Shown: positions 15,947-26,193, counted from the first letter of the stretch. The stretch: 64,000 nucleotides of DNA from Rhizobium esperanzae (GCF_002204185.1 NZ_MXPU01000022.1:1-64000); one strand, 5' to 3'. Program-made: numbers and translations. Notes: generated by a model not told the origin, from the sequence alone.

Positions 15947-18073
15947 ATGTCGTCGAATCTTGCGGGTAGGCACGTTCGGACCCAAACGTCTTCCATCATT
16001 GCAACAACCGTTTTCTTCCTTATCGTGGCGCTCGTCCTGACCGGCCTGATGGCGCATGTTGTCGCTACGATGACCCGGTCCGCAAACGACATCGATGATG
16101 CCAGGGCCCGTCGCGGCGCCCAGGCGGCGATCGCCGCCTTTATGTCTCGCCTGGGCGCGACGACGACGGACAACGCCGTTTGGGACGATGCCTACAGGGC
16201 GGCATCGTCTCCCACTGCGGCGGATTGGGCCTATGAGAATTGGGGGAAAACCAGCGAGGATTATGCGCTGTATGACGGCGCGATCGTGATCGCTCCGGAC
16301 CGAACTTCGATCGTTTCCGCCTATGCCAAAGGCAAGCCCTTTGAGCCCGGCGTATTCTTCGGCGATGGCTTTTATCGGCAGGTTAAAGCTGCCGCCGATC
16401 CGGCGCGCGCGCCTCTGGTGAACTTCATCAAGACCGAAAACGGTATCGCACTGCTCGCATCGCAGGCTATCCAACCGTTCGACGACGTCGCCGAGATTCC
16501 GCAGTTCAGTACACTGAGCTTCTACAAGGAATTTACCCAGGAGGTTCTGGATACCCTCTCGAACGAACATGAACTCGAAGGCCTGCGACTTGAGGCAAGG
16601 CCCAAGCCGGATTTCCTGAACGCACCGATCACCGACATGAAGGGAGCCGTGATCGGCTACCTTGTCTGGCCCAGCAAGGCGCCTGGGAGCCTCGTGTTTC
16701 GTCAGGTGACCCCTTATGTCGCAGCCGCTATTGTCATTCTCGCGCTTTTTCTGATCGGTGTCCTGATGGTCGGCGCGTCAGAGGCGCGGCGCCTGCGTCA
16801 ACTGGCGCAGGCCGCGCTTTACGAAGCCGGCCACGATAGTCTAAGCGGTCTGTTTAACAGACAGGGGCTTCTCAGCTTGCTCGAACAGCTGGATGATGCA
16901 GCCGCTTCGCCGCCCCGGCTCTATCTGGTCGACCTTGATGGCTTTAAGGCCGTCAACGATGCCTGGGGGCATGCTGTCGGGGACGATCTGATCCGGCTGG
17001 TTTCGAACGCGCTGACGGCCTGCCATCCCGAATTCGTCGCGGCGGCCCGGCTGGGGGGTGACGAATTTGCGCTTGTGCAGGTAGGCTCTGCCACATGCGA
17101 CGATATGGAAAGGGCTATTCTGGCGCTGTTTGCCGAGCCCTTCAAAATCGGCGGACGGACAATCGAAGTCGGCGCCAGCATCGGAGCTGCCGCGCGCGAC
17201 GGCGACATCGAGCCATTGGAGCTGCTGCGCAGAGCGGACATGGCGCTTTATCGCGCCAAGGCAAATGGCAGAGGCCAGGCGATCGAATACGACCCCGAAC
17301 TGGACCGAGAGCGCCAGCGGGTCGCCGAGCTGGAGGCTCTGTTGAAGAGCGCTATCGGCGCCGGCGCCATCGAAGCTGTCTTCCAACCTCTCGTCTCCGC
17401 CTCGACCGGCACGGTGACCGGTCTTGAAGCCCTGGCGCGTTGGCGAACGGCAGCAGGCAACGTCAGCCCGGAGGTCTTCATCCCCCTTGCCGAAAGATGC
17501 GGTCTCATCGATGCGCTCGGCGCTCACATGCTCAGAACATCGATCGCGCATGCCAAGACCTGGCCCGATCTGGCATTGTCGGTGAATGTCTCGCCGGTCC
17601 AGCTATGCAATCCGGAATTTGCTGCCGAAGTGATCTCGGTCCTGCAGGAGCTCGATTTCGACCCGAAGCGCCTCACATTGGAGATCACTGAAGGCGTCTT
17701 GATGACAAATCCGGATCAGGCCCGCCGCTCGATAGACCAGCTCAAGCGCGTCGGCATCAAGTTCGCGCTCGACGACTTCGGCTGCGGCTACGCCAGCATC
17801 GGCGCATTGCGGCAATTCGGCTTCGATCGCATGAAGATCGACCGTTCGCTGGTCTCGGCCCTCGACGAAGGCGCAAAGGGCGCCGACGTTCTTCGGGCGA
17901 CCATCTCTCTCGCGACCGCTCTGCAGATCCCCGTCACCGCCGAAGGCATCGAGAATTCGCGCCAGGCGGCGATCCTGCGGGACGCCGGATGTGATCAGCT
18001 TCAAGGCTATCTGATGGGAAAACCCATGTCGGCCCGCGACATCACCGGCAAGCTGCAGGAAGAGGCCGCCTAG
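15947..18073 (+). CDS. Membrane CHASE4-like/GGDEF/EAL cyclic-di-GMP protein
   Basis: The 708-residue protein has a membrane segment at about 17-40, a periplasmic CHASE4-like sensor (TDNAVWDDAYRA, residues about 70-250), a second segment at about 262-285, then GGDEF and EAL domains. The cyclase motif is intact (RLGGDEFALVQ, near 370). The phosphodiesterase retains EALARW (near 497), DDFGCGYAS (near 608) and TAEGIEN. Both activities are therefore possible, with the periplasmic signal setting the balance. The start codon has a weak ribosome-binding site, so a slightly different start is possible. Confidence 0.9.
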   Translation: MSSNLAGRHVRTQTSSIIATTVFFLIVALVLTGLMAHVVATMTRSANDIDDARARRGAQAAIAAFMSRLGATTTDNAVWDDAYRAASSPTAADWAYENWGKTSEDYALYDGAIVIAPDRTSIVSAYAKGKPFEPGVFFGDGFYRQVKAAADPARAPLVNFIKTENGIALLASQAIQPFDDVAEIPQFSTLSFYKEFTQEVLDTLSNEHELEGLRLEARPKPDFLNAPITDMKGAVIGYLVWPSKAPGSLVFRQVTPYVAAAIVILALFLIGVLMVGASEARRLRQLAQAALYEAGHDSLSGLFNRQGLLSLLEQLDDAAASPPRLYLVDLDGFKAVNDAWGHAVGDDLIRLVSNALTACHPEFVAAARLGGDEFALVQVGSATCDDMERAILALFAEPFKIGGRTIEVGASIGAAARDGDIEPLELLRRADMALYRAKANGRGQAIEYDPELDRERQRVAELEALLKSAIGAGAIEAVFQPLVSASTGTVTGLEALARWRTAAGNVSPEVFIPLAERCGLIDALGAHMLRTSIAHAKTWPDLALSVNVSPVQLCNPEFAAEVISVLQELDFDPKRLTLEITEGVLMTNPDQARRSIDQLKRVGIKFALDDFGCGYASIGALRQFGFDRMKIDRSLVSALDEGAKGADVLRATISLATALQIPVTAEGIENSRQAAILRDAGCDQLQGYLMGKPMSARDITGKLQEEAA

Positions 18074-18121
18074 ACTAGAGGGTGTGTCGCAAAAAGTGTT
18101 TAGCGGGGTAAAGCCTCGGGA

Positions 18122-19366
18122 TCACCATTGCAAATCCAGCCGCTCCAGCCCGTGGAAATGGTAGACGTCCTTGACCACGGGCGTCTTCGCCAGCCTCAGG
18201 CCGGCGAGCCGCTCGAACAGGATCGGAAGCACGACGTTGAGCTCCAGCCGCGCCAGCGGTGCGCCGATGCAGAAATGGATGCCGGCGCCGAAGGAGAGGT
18301 TTGGCGCCTCGTTGCGGTCGGGCCGGAAGGCAAGGGGATCGGTGAATTTCGCCGGGTCGAGATTAGCGGCAGCGAGAATGAGGCTTACCTTGTCGCCGCG
18401 CTTGAAGGAGACGCCGTCGATCTCTGCGGGCTCGAGCGCCCAGCGCTGGAAGATGTGGACGGGCGCGCAGATGCGCAGGGTTTCCTCGACGGTGCGCTCC
18501 GTAGCCGCTTCGTCCCTGAAGAGTTCTGCCGGATCGCAGCCGCTGTCGAGGATGGTGTGCACGGAGTTGCCGATCTGGTGCACGGTTGCCTCGTGTCCGG
18601 CATTGAGCAGCACGATCGTCGTTGAAATGAGCTCCTCCTCGGTGAGGTACTGACCCTTGTGCTCAGTGTGGATCATGTGGGTCAGCAGGTCATCGCGCGG
18701 CTCGGCCCGCCGTTCCGCGATTACCCCCCTGACATAGTCGGAAAATTCTCTGGCCGCCCGTTCGGCCTCTTCTTCTTGCCGGCGCGTGCGGCCGAACATG
18801 TACATGCGCACATAGGCATGTGACCAGGCGAGCAGTTGCGGCCCCATCTGCTCGGGGATGCCGATCATGCGGGCGATCATCGTTACCGGGATGATGTCAG
18901 CAAAGGCCGAGAGCAGCTCGACCTCGCCCTTCTCCGCGAAGCCGTCGATCAGCCGGTTGGCAAGCTCGACAAGCTCCGGCTTCATCTTCTCGACATGGCG
19001 GGAGACGAAGGCGCGGTTGACGAGCGTGCGCAGCCGCGTGTGCTCCGGCGGTTCGAGCTCGAGCAGAGAATAACGTTCCGAGCGATCGAAACTTTCAAGA
19101 TGCGCCATCGGTTCGGCAAGTCCGAGCTCCTCGCGGCTGGCGATATGCAGGATCTGCCGGCCGAAGCGGCGGTCGCGCAGCAGTCCGTTCACATGGTCGT
19201 AGGCGGTGAAGAACCACTGCTTCTGCTCCGTCCAATAGAAGGTCGGGCAATGGGCGTGAAGTGCGGCATAGACGGCGTTCGGATTGCCGTAGAAATCAGG
19301 ATTGCGGGCGTCCAGCGAGACATGGCGGCTGGCGCGGTCGATCGAGAGAAGGGGCGGTATGGTCAT
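18122..19366 (-). CDS. Cytochrome P450
   Basis: This 414-residue soluble bacterial P450 has the oxygen-activating helix LLNAGHEATVHQIGN (A/G-G-x-E-A-T form), the ExxR motif in EETLR, and the haem loop SFGAGIHFCIGAPLARLE with Cys366 as iron ligand. The N-terminus has no membrane anchor. No ferredoxin or reductase gene is adjacent, so electrons must come from elsewhere. The substrate cannot be read. It is flanked by two cyclic-di-GMP genes with no evident link. Confidence 0.93.
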   Translation of the reverse strand: MTIPPLLSIDRASRHVSLDARNPDFYGNPNAVYAALHAHCPTFYWTEQKQWFFTAYDHVNGLLRDRRFGRQILHIASREELGLAEPMAHLESFDRSERYSLLELEPPEHTRLRTLVNRAFVSRHVEKMKPELVELANRLIDGFAEKGEVELLSAFADIIPVTMIARMIGIPEQMGPQLLAWSHAYVRMYMFGRTRRQEEEAERAAREFSDYVRGVIAERRAEPRDDLLTHMIHTEHKGQYLTEEELISTTIVLLNAGHEATVHQIGNSVHTILDSGCDPAELFRDEAATERTVEETLRICAPVHIFQRWALEPAEIDGVSFKRGDKVSLILAAANLDPAKFTDPLAFRPDRNEAPNLSFGAGIHFCIGAPLARLELNVVLPILFERLAGLRLAKTPVVKDVYHFHGLERLDLQW

Positions 19367-19520
19367 GCCCGAGGCTTAGCGGATTTGCCGGCCTTCGAAA
19401 AGATGTGAGGGCAGGAGATGTCCCGGAACGCACGTCCAAGCGGCCGGCGTCCGATCGGGCTTCATCGCGTTAGAATTTGCCCGTAACTCCTGGGATCGAT
19501 TCCGATTTTCGAAGCTTATG

Positions 19521-20774
19521 CTAGCCGGCGCGCGACAGCGTACGCATGCGCCGCAAGGCTTCGATCTGGTCATCCACTGTCGGCACGAGCTCGCCGGCGG
19601 TGGTGCTCGGCGTGGCCGGCGCCGGGGCCGCCGCTTCCTCTTCGCCGAAGGTGACCGTGCAATTGCGGCCGGCGGCCTTGGCCGCATAGAGTGCCCGGTC
19701 GGCGGCCGAGATCAGCTTGTCGATATTGGCTTCAATCGAGGAGGCGAGTGCAATGCCGATGCTGACCGTGACCGGAACGATCGCTTCGCCGGTGCTGACA
19801 GGAAGGCGGCAGAATTCGGTGCGGATCGCTTCGGCGATCGCCTCGGCTTCCGTCTGGTCGGCAACGGCCGCGATGGCGGCGAATTCTTCGCCGCCCATGC
19901 GGCCGAAGATGTTGTTTGGAACATATTGCCGGGCCATGCGCGCGAAAGCGGTGAGCACGGCGTCGCCGGACTGATGGCCGAAGCGATCGTTGACGCGCTT
20001 GAAATGGTCGAGGTCGAAAAGGATCACCGCGACCTGCCGCTGCTCGCCATGGGCTCTCTCCTGGATCGACTCGAAATAGCCGAGCAGACCACGGCGGTTG
20101 AGCACGCCGGTCAGGGAATCGGTCAGCGTCATTGCGCGCAGATGCCGTTCGGAGCGCTCCATCACCAGTCGGCAGGTGAGCGCGAAGGCGATGGTGAGCA
20201 GGAAGGCGCTTGCCATTGCCGAGACGCCGCCGAGATTGGTTGCCTCGATATCGCTTGGCAGCGTCACCGCCATCGTCAGCGCCGAGGCGAAACACAGGCC
20301 GCCCTGGATGACGAACACGCCCATCAGCTTGATGCGGGTGCGCTCGCGACGCATGTCGCCGGCGGCGACCGCCATGGCCAATGCCGTGGCACCCGTCGCC
20401 GAAGCGAGATTATAGAGCACGACTCGGTTGGAATAATCGGTGTTGACCCAGGGCAGAAAGATCCCGGCCAGCCAGATTGCCGGCGGCAGCAGAGCCCACC
20501 ATTCGATCTTCTTGCGGTCGAGTGCGAGAAAACCCGCTACCCAGGCGCTCTGGCCGAGCAGCGCGATGGCATTGCCCACCTCGATGGAGAGCAGGCTGGG
20601 AATTTCGCTGCGCAGAGCGATCATCGCAAAGCCGATGGCGGTCAGAAAGAAGCCGAGGCCCCAATAGAGATAGGCTTCATTCCTGACATTGTGGCGCCAT
20701 GCGACGAAAAGCACCAAAGCGAGCGTCATGGCCTCCGAACACCAGATGGCGAGACCTGTAGCGATATTGAACAC
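19521..20774 (-). CDS. Membrane-bound diguanylate cyclase
   Basis: The 417-residue protein has about six hydrophobic segments in residues 1-200, then a GGDEF domain with DSLTGVLNRRGL, VILFDLDHFKRVNDRFGH and an intact GGEEF active site (RMGGEEFAAIAA). It should make cyclic-di-GMP from GTP at the inner membrane. No EAL domain is present. A Pro/Ala-rich C-terminal tail of about 45 residues follows the domain. The 154-nt gap to the P450 contains a degenerate rhizobial intergenic motif (GATCGATTCCGATTTTCG). Confidence 0.92.
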   Translation of the reverse strand: MFNIATGLAIWCSEAMTLALVLFVAWRHNVRNEAYLYWGLGFFLTAIGFAMIALRSEIPSLLSIEVGNAIALLGQSAWVAGFLALDRKKIEWWALLPPAIWLAGIFLPWVNTDYSNRVVLYNLASATGATALAMAVAAGDMRRERTRIKLMGVFVIQGGLCFASALTMAVTLPSDIEATNLGGVSAMASAFLLTIAFALTCRLVMERSERHLRAMTLTDSLTGVLNRRGLLGYFESIQERAHGEQRQVAVILFDLDHFKRVNDRFGHQSGDAVLTAFARMARQYVPNNIFGRMGGEEFAAIAAVADQTEAEAIAEAIRTEFCRLPVSTGEAIVPVTVSIGIALASSIEANIDKLISAADRALYAAKAAGRNCTVTFGEEEAAAPAPATPSTTAGELVPTVDDQIEALRRMRTLSRAG

Positions 20775-21069
20775 GGCAGCAACCCCTTGCCCGTCGACCT
20801 TGTCTGTTGGCCCGCATCCTTGCGGAGGAAGGTCGCCAGTTCCTTAATGTCGTTGCACTGCGGCATGATTTTCGGCCGGTATCTGGCGATAGGCTTTCCG
20901 TCGGGTAAACGTGTGTGAGCAGAGCCGAATGGAGTAAGCTTTCCTTCATCCTGTCACGGAGAAAAGCCGGGGGAGATGGTGTCGAGGGCTCGCGGTCAGC
21001 AGGCGTTTGCGAGAAAGAGGCTGCGAACGGCCGCCCGACCCGCCTTCTTAACGTTATCCTCATGCGTGT

Positions 21070-21097
21070 CTTGAAGAGGAGGGCAGGGACACTCTAT
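21070..21097 (+). promoter_or_regulatory. Possible heat-shock (RpoH-type) promoter of clpP
   Basis: CTTGAA (21070-21075) and CTCTAT (21092-21097) are separated by 16 nt, about 65 nt upstream of clpP. The -35 matches the CTTGAA core of alphaproteobacterial RpoH promoters; the -10 is only approximate. No other feature was found in 20775-21161. Confidence 0.4.
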
Positions 21098-21161
21098 GTA
21101 GGGATAAGACATTTTCTTTGATTCCCGGCGTCGGCCGGCATGACGTTGACAAAGGACGCAC

Positions 21162-21791
21162 ATGAGAAACCCAGTTGATACCGCAATGGCCCTCGTGCCG
21201 ATGGTCGTGGAACAGACCAACCGCGGTGAACGCTCCTACGACATCTATTCCCGCCTGTTGAAGGAACGCATCATCTTCCTGACCGGCGCCGTCGAGGATC
21301 ACATGGCGACGCTCGTCTGCGCCCAGCTTCTCTTCCTCGAGGCAGAAAACCCGAAAAAAGAAATCGCTCTCTACATCAATTCGCCCGGTGGCGTGGTCAC
21401 TGCCGGCATGGCGATCTACGACACGATGCAGTTCATCAAACCAGCGGTGTCGACGCTCTGCATCGGCCAGGCCGCGTCCATGGGCTCGCTGCTGCTGGCG
21501 GCCGGCCATAAGGACATGCGCTTCGCCACGCCGAATTCCCGCATCATGGTGCACCAGCCCTCGGGCGGCTTTCAGGGCCAGGCCTCAGACATCGAGCGCC
21601 ACGCCCGCGACATCCTCAAGATGAAGCGCCGGCTGAACGAGGTCTACGTCAAGCACACCGGCCGCAGCTACGAGGAAGTTGAAAAGACGCTCGATCGTGA
21701 CCATTTTATGGATGCGGACGAGGCCCAGGGCTGGGGTGTGATCGACAAGGTTCTGACGTCACGCCTCGAGATGGAAGGCGAGCAGGCCTAG
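21162..21791 (+). CDS. clpP: ATP-dependent Clp protease proteolytic subunit
   Basis: The 209-residue serine peptidase assembles as a tetradecamer and is fed by ClpX or ClpA. The catalytic triad is Ser106 (GQAASMGS), His131 (MVHQPSGG) and Asp180 (TLDRDHF). ALYINSPGGVVTAG is the handle-adjacent oxyanion loop. A short N-terminal propeptide is likely (before residue 10-14). AAAGGACGCAC precedes the ATG. clpX follows 302 nt downstream. Rhizobia carry several clpP paralogues; the one beside clpX is the core copy. Confidence 0.96.
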   Translation: MRNPVDTAMALVPMVVEQTNRGERSYDIYSRLLKERIIFLTGAVEDHMATLVCAQLLFLEAENPKKEIALYINSPGGVVTAGMAIYDTMQFIKPAVSTLCIGQAASMGSLLLAAGHKDMRFATPNSRIMVHQPSGGFQGQASDIERHARDILKMKRRLNEVYVKHTGRSYEEVEKTLDRDHFMDADEAQGWGVIDKVLTSRLEMEGEQA

Positions 21792-21888
21792 TAATTAATT
21801 GGGATGGTGTTTTCCTCGCCACAGTTCTATCTCATTTGTGATCGAACAAGGCTTTCAACTGGCGACGAAGACGCTAATAGTAACTATT

Positions 21889-21920
21889 AATGCTATGTTG
21901 AATTTTTATGACATAGCATT
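21889..21920. repeat. Perfect palindrome in the clpP-clpX spacer
   Basis: AATGCTATGT (21889-21898) and ACATAGCATT (21911-21920) are a perfect 10-bp inverted repeat around 12 AT-rich nt. Just upstream, AATAGT-A-ACTATT (about 21876-21888) is another short palindrome. The composition is wrong for a terminator, so this looks like an operator or AT-rich promoter region for clpX. No protein-coding frame in 21792-22093 is convincing. Confidence 0.5.
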
Positions 21921-22093
21921 CGGCGTTCGAAGGGGAATTCGTTGCCGCCGGAACCTGGACATGGTTGATTGGGACCGGTTCGTAGCCCCTGAAGCCCTTC
22001 TCGGCAAAGGCTCCGGAAACGGAGTGCCGCCAGGAGCTGATAGAGTGGACCGCGATTTCGCCTTGAAATGCGGCGTGCTGGAAGGAAAGTGAT

Positions 22094-23371
22094 ATGAGCA
22101 AGGTCAGCGGCAGCAACGGCGGCGACTCCAAGAACACCCTCTATTGTTCGTTCTGCGGAAAGAGCCAGCACGAAGTCCGGAAACTGATTGCCGGGCCGAC
22201 CGTCTTCATCTGCGATGAATGCGTCGAATTGTGCATGGACATCATCCGCGAGGAAAACAAGTCCTCGATGGTCAAGTCCCGCGACGGCGTTCCGACGCCC
22301 CAGGACATCATCAAGGTCCTCGACGAATATGTCATCGGTCAGCGCCAGGCGAAGAAGATCCTGTCGGTCGCCGTTCACAACCATTACAAGCGCCTGGCGC
22401 ACGCCTCCAAGAACGGCGAAGTCGAGTTGGCGAAGTCGAACATCATGCTCGTCGGCCCCACAGGCTGCGGCAAAACCTATCTTGCTCAGACGCTCGCCCG
22501 CATCATCGACGTTCCCTTCACCATGGCCGATGCGACGACGCTGACGGAAGCCGGTTATGTCGGTGAGGACGTCGAAAACATCATCCTCAAGCTCCTGCAG
22601 GCAGCTGACTACAATGTCGAGCGCGCCCAGCGCGGCATCGTCTACATCGACGAAGTCGACAAGATTTCGCGCAAGTCCGACAATCCGTCGATCACCCGCG
22701 ACGTCTCGGGCGAGGGCGTACAGCAGGCGCTTCTGAAGATCATGGAAGGCACGGTTGCTTCCGTCCCGCCGCAGGGGGGCCGCAAGCACCCGCAGCAGGA
22801 ATTCCTGCAGGTCGACACGACGAACATCCTGTTCATCTGCGGCGGCGCCTTCGCCGGTCTCGACAAGATCATCTCCGCCCGCGGCGAGAAGACCTCGATC
22901 GGTTTTGGCGCGACCGTCAAGGCCCAGGACGACCGCCGTGTCGGCGAAGTCCTGCGCGAACTGGAGCCGGAAGATCTGGTCAAGTTCGGCCTCATCCCCG
23001 AATTCATCGGCCGTCTGCCGGTTTTGGCGACGCTCGAGGACCTCGATGAGGACGCGCTGATCCAGATCCTGTCCGAACCGAAGAACGCGCTGATCAAGCA
23101 GTATCAGCGGCTGTTCGAGATGGAGGATGTGGAACTGACCTTCCACGAGGATGCGCTGCGCGAAATCGCCCGCAAGGCGATCGTCCGCAAGACCGGCGCC
23201 CGCGGCCTTCGTTCGATCATGGAAAAGATCCTGCTCGACACGATGTTCGAGCTGCCGACGCTGGAAGGCGTGCGCGAGGTCGTCATCTCGGAGGAAGTGG
23301 TGCGCGGCTCGGCTCGTCCGCTTTACATCTATGCCGATCGTCAGGAAGAAAAAGCCAACGCTTCCGCGTAA
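22094..23371 (+). CDS. clpX: ATP-dependent Clp protease ATP-binding subunit ClpX
   Basis: The 425-residue AAA+ unfoldase starts with the C4 zinc-binding domain ([10 protein letters not shown] and ICDECVELC). Walker A GPTGCGKT lies near residue 121, Walker B in [10 protein letters not shown], and the C-terminal small domain includes [13 protein letters not shown]. The IGF-type ClpP-docking loop is TSIGFGA near residue 270. GGAAGGAAAGTG precedes the ATG. It delivers tagged substrates to ClpP. A strong terminator follows the stop. Confidence 0.97.
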
Positions 23372-23399
23372 TCTTGTGGCTTTCGCACCATTATTTTGA

Positions 23400-23431
23400 G
23401 GGGCTTGCCATAGGCGAGCCCCTTTCTATTT
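23400..23431 (+). terminator. clpX intrinsic terminator
   Basis: GGGGCTTGCC (23400-23409) pairs with GGCGAGCCCC (23413-23422) across a 3-nt loop with one G-T pair, followed by TTTCTATTT. It lies 28 nt past the clpX stop, so clpX and lon are separate units. Confidence 0.85.
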
Positions 23432-23667
23432 GAAAAACCATGTGAGGCGCTGTTAGTATTTTGGCGGTGGGAACTGGAGCTTGCCCTTGCCGATGTTGCG
23501 CAAGGGGCGGTGCTTGGCAATGATGCAGTGATTCCGTGAGTGTATTGCTGGTGTTGTATTTAGCCGGGTCGGAAGTGGTAAGCGCCGGTCCAGCCACGCG
23601 TTTCATAGTGCTGGTGTTCCGTTGTAACAAAGCTGTCATATCCGGGGAACGCGGGCGTTAGGCGTGG

Positions 23668-23708
23668 CTTGAAAAGCGTAGTCAGAACCTCCACTTGTAG
23701 GCCAAGTG
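23668..23708 (+). promoter_or_regulatory. Possible lon promoter region with a small palindrome
   Basis: CTTGAA (23668-23673) followed after about 15 nt by CTCCACTT resembles an RpoH promoter. CACTTG (23692-23697) and CAAGTG (23703-23708) form a perfect palindrome overlapping its -10 side. It is about 70-100 nt upstream of lon. The rest of 23432-23775 shows no gene. Confidence 0.35.
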
Positions 23709-23775
23709 AGAGTGCCGGCCGATCCCAAGCGGCCGTGCAGAGAGCCCGGTAACGGGACGATGGAAAGGACATAAA

Positions 23776-26193
23776 ATGACGAAGAAAACGTCTGTAGCGA
23801 GCAGCACTGCCTACCCTGTTCTGCCTTTGCGTGACATCGTGGTTTTCCCGCACATGATCGTGCCGCTGTTTGTCGGACGGGAAAAGTCAATCCGTGCGCT
23901 TGAAGAGGTCATGGGCTCGGACAAGCAGATCATGCTGGTGACGCAGATCAACGCCAGCGACGATGATCCGGACCCTTCGGCGATCCATAATGTCGGCACC
24001 GTGGCAAATGTGCTGCAGCTGCTGAAGCTGCCTGATGGCACCGTCAAGGTTCTGGTCGAAGGCCGCGCCCGTGCCGAGATCGACACCTATACCAGCCGCG
24101 AGGATTTCTATGAGGCGCTCGGCCATGTGCTCGAAGAGCCGCATGACGATCCTGTCGAACTGGAAGCCTTGTCGCGCTCGGTCGTTTCCGAATTCGAAAG
24201 TTATGTGAAGCTCAACAAGAAGATTTCGCCCGAAGTGGTCGGTGCCGCCAGCCAGATCGACGACTACTCCAAGCTCGCCGATACGGTCGCCTCGCATCTG
24301 TCGATCAAGATCACCGAGAAGCAGGAGATGCTGGAGACCACCAGTGTCAAGGCTCGCCTCGAAAAGGCTCTTGGCTTCATGGAAGGCGAGATTTCGGTCC
24401 TGCAGGTCGAAAAGCGCATCCGCTCGCGCGTCAAGCGCCAGATGGAGAAGACCCAGCGCGAATACTACCTCAATGAGCAGATGAAGGCGATCCAGAAGGA
24501 GCTCGGCGACGGCGAGGAAGGCCGCGACGAGATGAGCGAACTGGAAGAGCGGATCTCCAAGACCAAGTTGTCCAAGGAAGCCCGTGAAAAGGCCGAGGCG
24601 GAGCTGAAGAAGCTGCGCCAGATGAGCCCGATGTCGGCAGAAGCCACCGTCGTGCGCAATTATCTGGACTGGCTGCTCGGCATCCCGTGGGGCAAGAAGT
24701 CGAAGATTAAGGCCGACCTCAACAATGCCGAGAAGATCCTCGAAGCCGATCACTTCGGTCTCGACAAGGTCAAGGAGCGTATCGTCGAATATCTCGCCGT
24801 GCAGGCCCGCGCCACCAAGATCAAGGGCCCGATCCTCTGCCTCGTCGGCCCTCCGGGCGTCGGCAAGACCTCGCTCGCCCAGTCGATCGCCAAGGCGACC
24901 GGCCGCGAGTATGTCCGCATGGCGCTCGGCGGCGTTCGCGACGAAGCCGAAATCCGCGGTCATCGCCGCACCTATATCGGCTCGATGCCCGGCAAGGTCA
25001 TCCAGTCGATGAAGAAGGCGAAGAAGTCCAACCCGCTCTTCCTGCTCGACGAAATCGACAAGATGGGCATGGATTTCCGCGGCGACCCGTCCTCCGCCCT
25101 GCTCGAAGTGCTCGACCCGGCGCAGAACTCGACCTTCATGGACCACTATCTGGAAGTCGAATACGACCTGTCGGACGTGATGTTCATCACGACGGCGAAT
25201 ACGCTGAACATCCCTGCACCGCTGATGGACCGCATGGAGATCATCCGTATCGCCGGTTACACCGAGGACGAGAAGCGCGAGATCGCCAAGCGGCACCTGC
25301 TGCCGAAGGCTATCAAGGAACATGCGTTGCAGCCGGAAGAATTCTCGGTCAGCGACGACGCCCTGATGGCGATCAGCCAGCAGTATACCCGCGAAGCCGG
25401 TGTCCGCAGCTTCGAACGCGAACTGATGAAGCTCGCCCGCAAGGCGGTCACGGAGATCATCAAGGGCAAGACGAAGTCCGTTCACGTGACGGCCGCCAAC
25501 ATCGCCGATTACCTAGGCGTCCCGCGCTTCCGCCACGGCGAAGCCGAGGGCGAGGATCAGGTCGGCGTCGTCACCGGTCTTGCCTGGACGGAAGTCGGCG
25601 GCGAGCTGCTGACCATCGAAGGCGTGATGATGCCGGGCAAGGGCCGCATGACGGTCACCGGCAATCTGAAGGACGTCATGAAGGAATCGATCTCGGCAGC
25701 GGCCTCCTATGTCCGCTCGCGCGCCGTCGATTTCGGCATCGAACCGCCGATGTTCGAAAAGAACGACATTCACGTGCACGTGCCGGAAGGTGCGACGCCG
25801 AAGGATGGTCCGTCGGCCGGTGTCGCCATGGCAACCGCCATCGTCTCGATCATGACCGGCATCCCGGTCAACAAGCATGTGGCCATGACCGGTGAAATCA
25901 CCCTTCGCGGCCGTGTGCTGCCGATTGGCGGTCTCAAGGAAAAGCTGCTCGCAGCGCTTCGCGGTGGCATCAAGAAGGTGCTGATTCCGGAGGAGAACGC
26001 CAAGGATCTGGCGGAGATTCCGGACAATGTGAAGAACAGCATGGAGATCATCCCGGTCTCCCGGATGGGCGAGGTGATCAAGCACGCGCTGATCCGGCGG
26101 CCGGAGCCGATCGAGTGGGATGGCACGGTGGAAACGCCTGTCATCACGTCGGTCGAAGGCCTTGATGATACGGGCGCAACCATAGCGCATTGA
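23776..26193 (+). CDS. lon: ATP-dependent Lon protease
   Basis: The 805-residue LonA protease has the N-terminal substrate domain (YPVLPLRDIVVFPHMIVPLF), a coiled-coil region (RIRSRVKRQMEKTQREYYLN), the AAA+ module with Walker A GPPGVGKT near residue 357, and a C-terminal Ser-Lys peptidase. The catalytic Ser is in PKDGPSAGVA near 679 and the Lys in GGLKEKLLAA near 722. GGAAAGGACATAAA precedes the ATG. It degrades misfolded and regulatory proteins in the cytoplasm. A terminator separates it from hupB. Confidence 0.97.
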   Translation: MTKKTSVASSTAYPVLPLRDIVVFPHMIVPLFVGREKSIRALEEVMGSDKQIMLVTQINASDDDPDPSAIHNVGTVANVLQLLKLPDGTVKVLVEGRARAEIDTYTSREDFYEALGHVLEEPHDDPVELEALSRSVVSEFESYVKLNKKISPEVVGAASQIDDYSKLADTVASHLSIKITEKQEMLETTSVKARLEKALGFMEGEISVLQVEKRIRSRVKRQMEKTQREYYLNEQMKAIQKELGDGEEGRDEMSELEERISKTKLSKEAREKAEAELKKLRQMSPMSAEATVVRNYLDWLLGIPWGKKSKIKADLNNAEKILEADHFGLDKVKERIVEYLAVQARATKIKGPILCLVGPPGVGKTSLAQSIAKATGREYVRMALGGVRDEAEIRGHRRTYIGSMPGKVIQSMKKAKKSNPLFLLDEIDKMGMDFRGDPSSALLEVLDPAQNSTFMDHYLEVEYDLSDVMFITTANTLNIPAPLMDRMEIIRIAGYTEDEKREIAKRHLLPKAIKEHALQPEEFSVSDDALMAISQQYTREAGVRSFERELMKLARKAVTEIIKGKTKSVHVTAANIADYLGVPRFRHGEAEGEDQVGVVTGLAWTEVGGELLTIEGVMMPGKGRMTVTGNLKDVMKESISAAASYVRSRAVDFGIEPPMFEKNDIHVHVPEGATPKDGPSAGVAMATAIVSIMTGIPVNKHVAMTGEITLRGRVLPIGGLKEKLLAALRGGIKKVLIPEENAKDLAEIPDNVKNSMEIIPVSRMGEVIKHALIRRPEPIEWDGTVETPVITSVEGLDDTGATIAH

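Noticed and set aside
21799..22092. 97-codon frame in the clpP-clpX spacer
   Set aside because: No family pattern, uneven composition, and it overlaps palindromes and the clpX ribosome-binding region.
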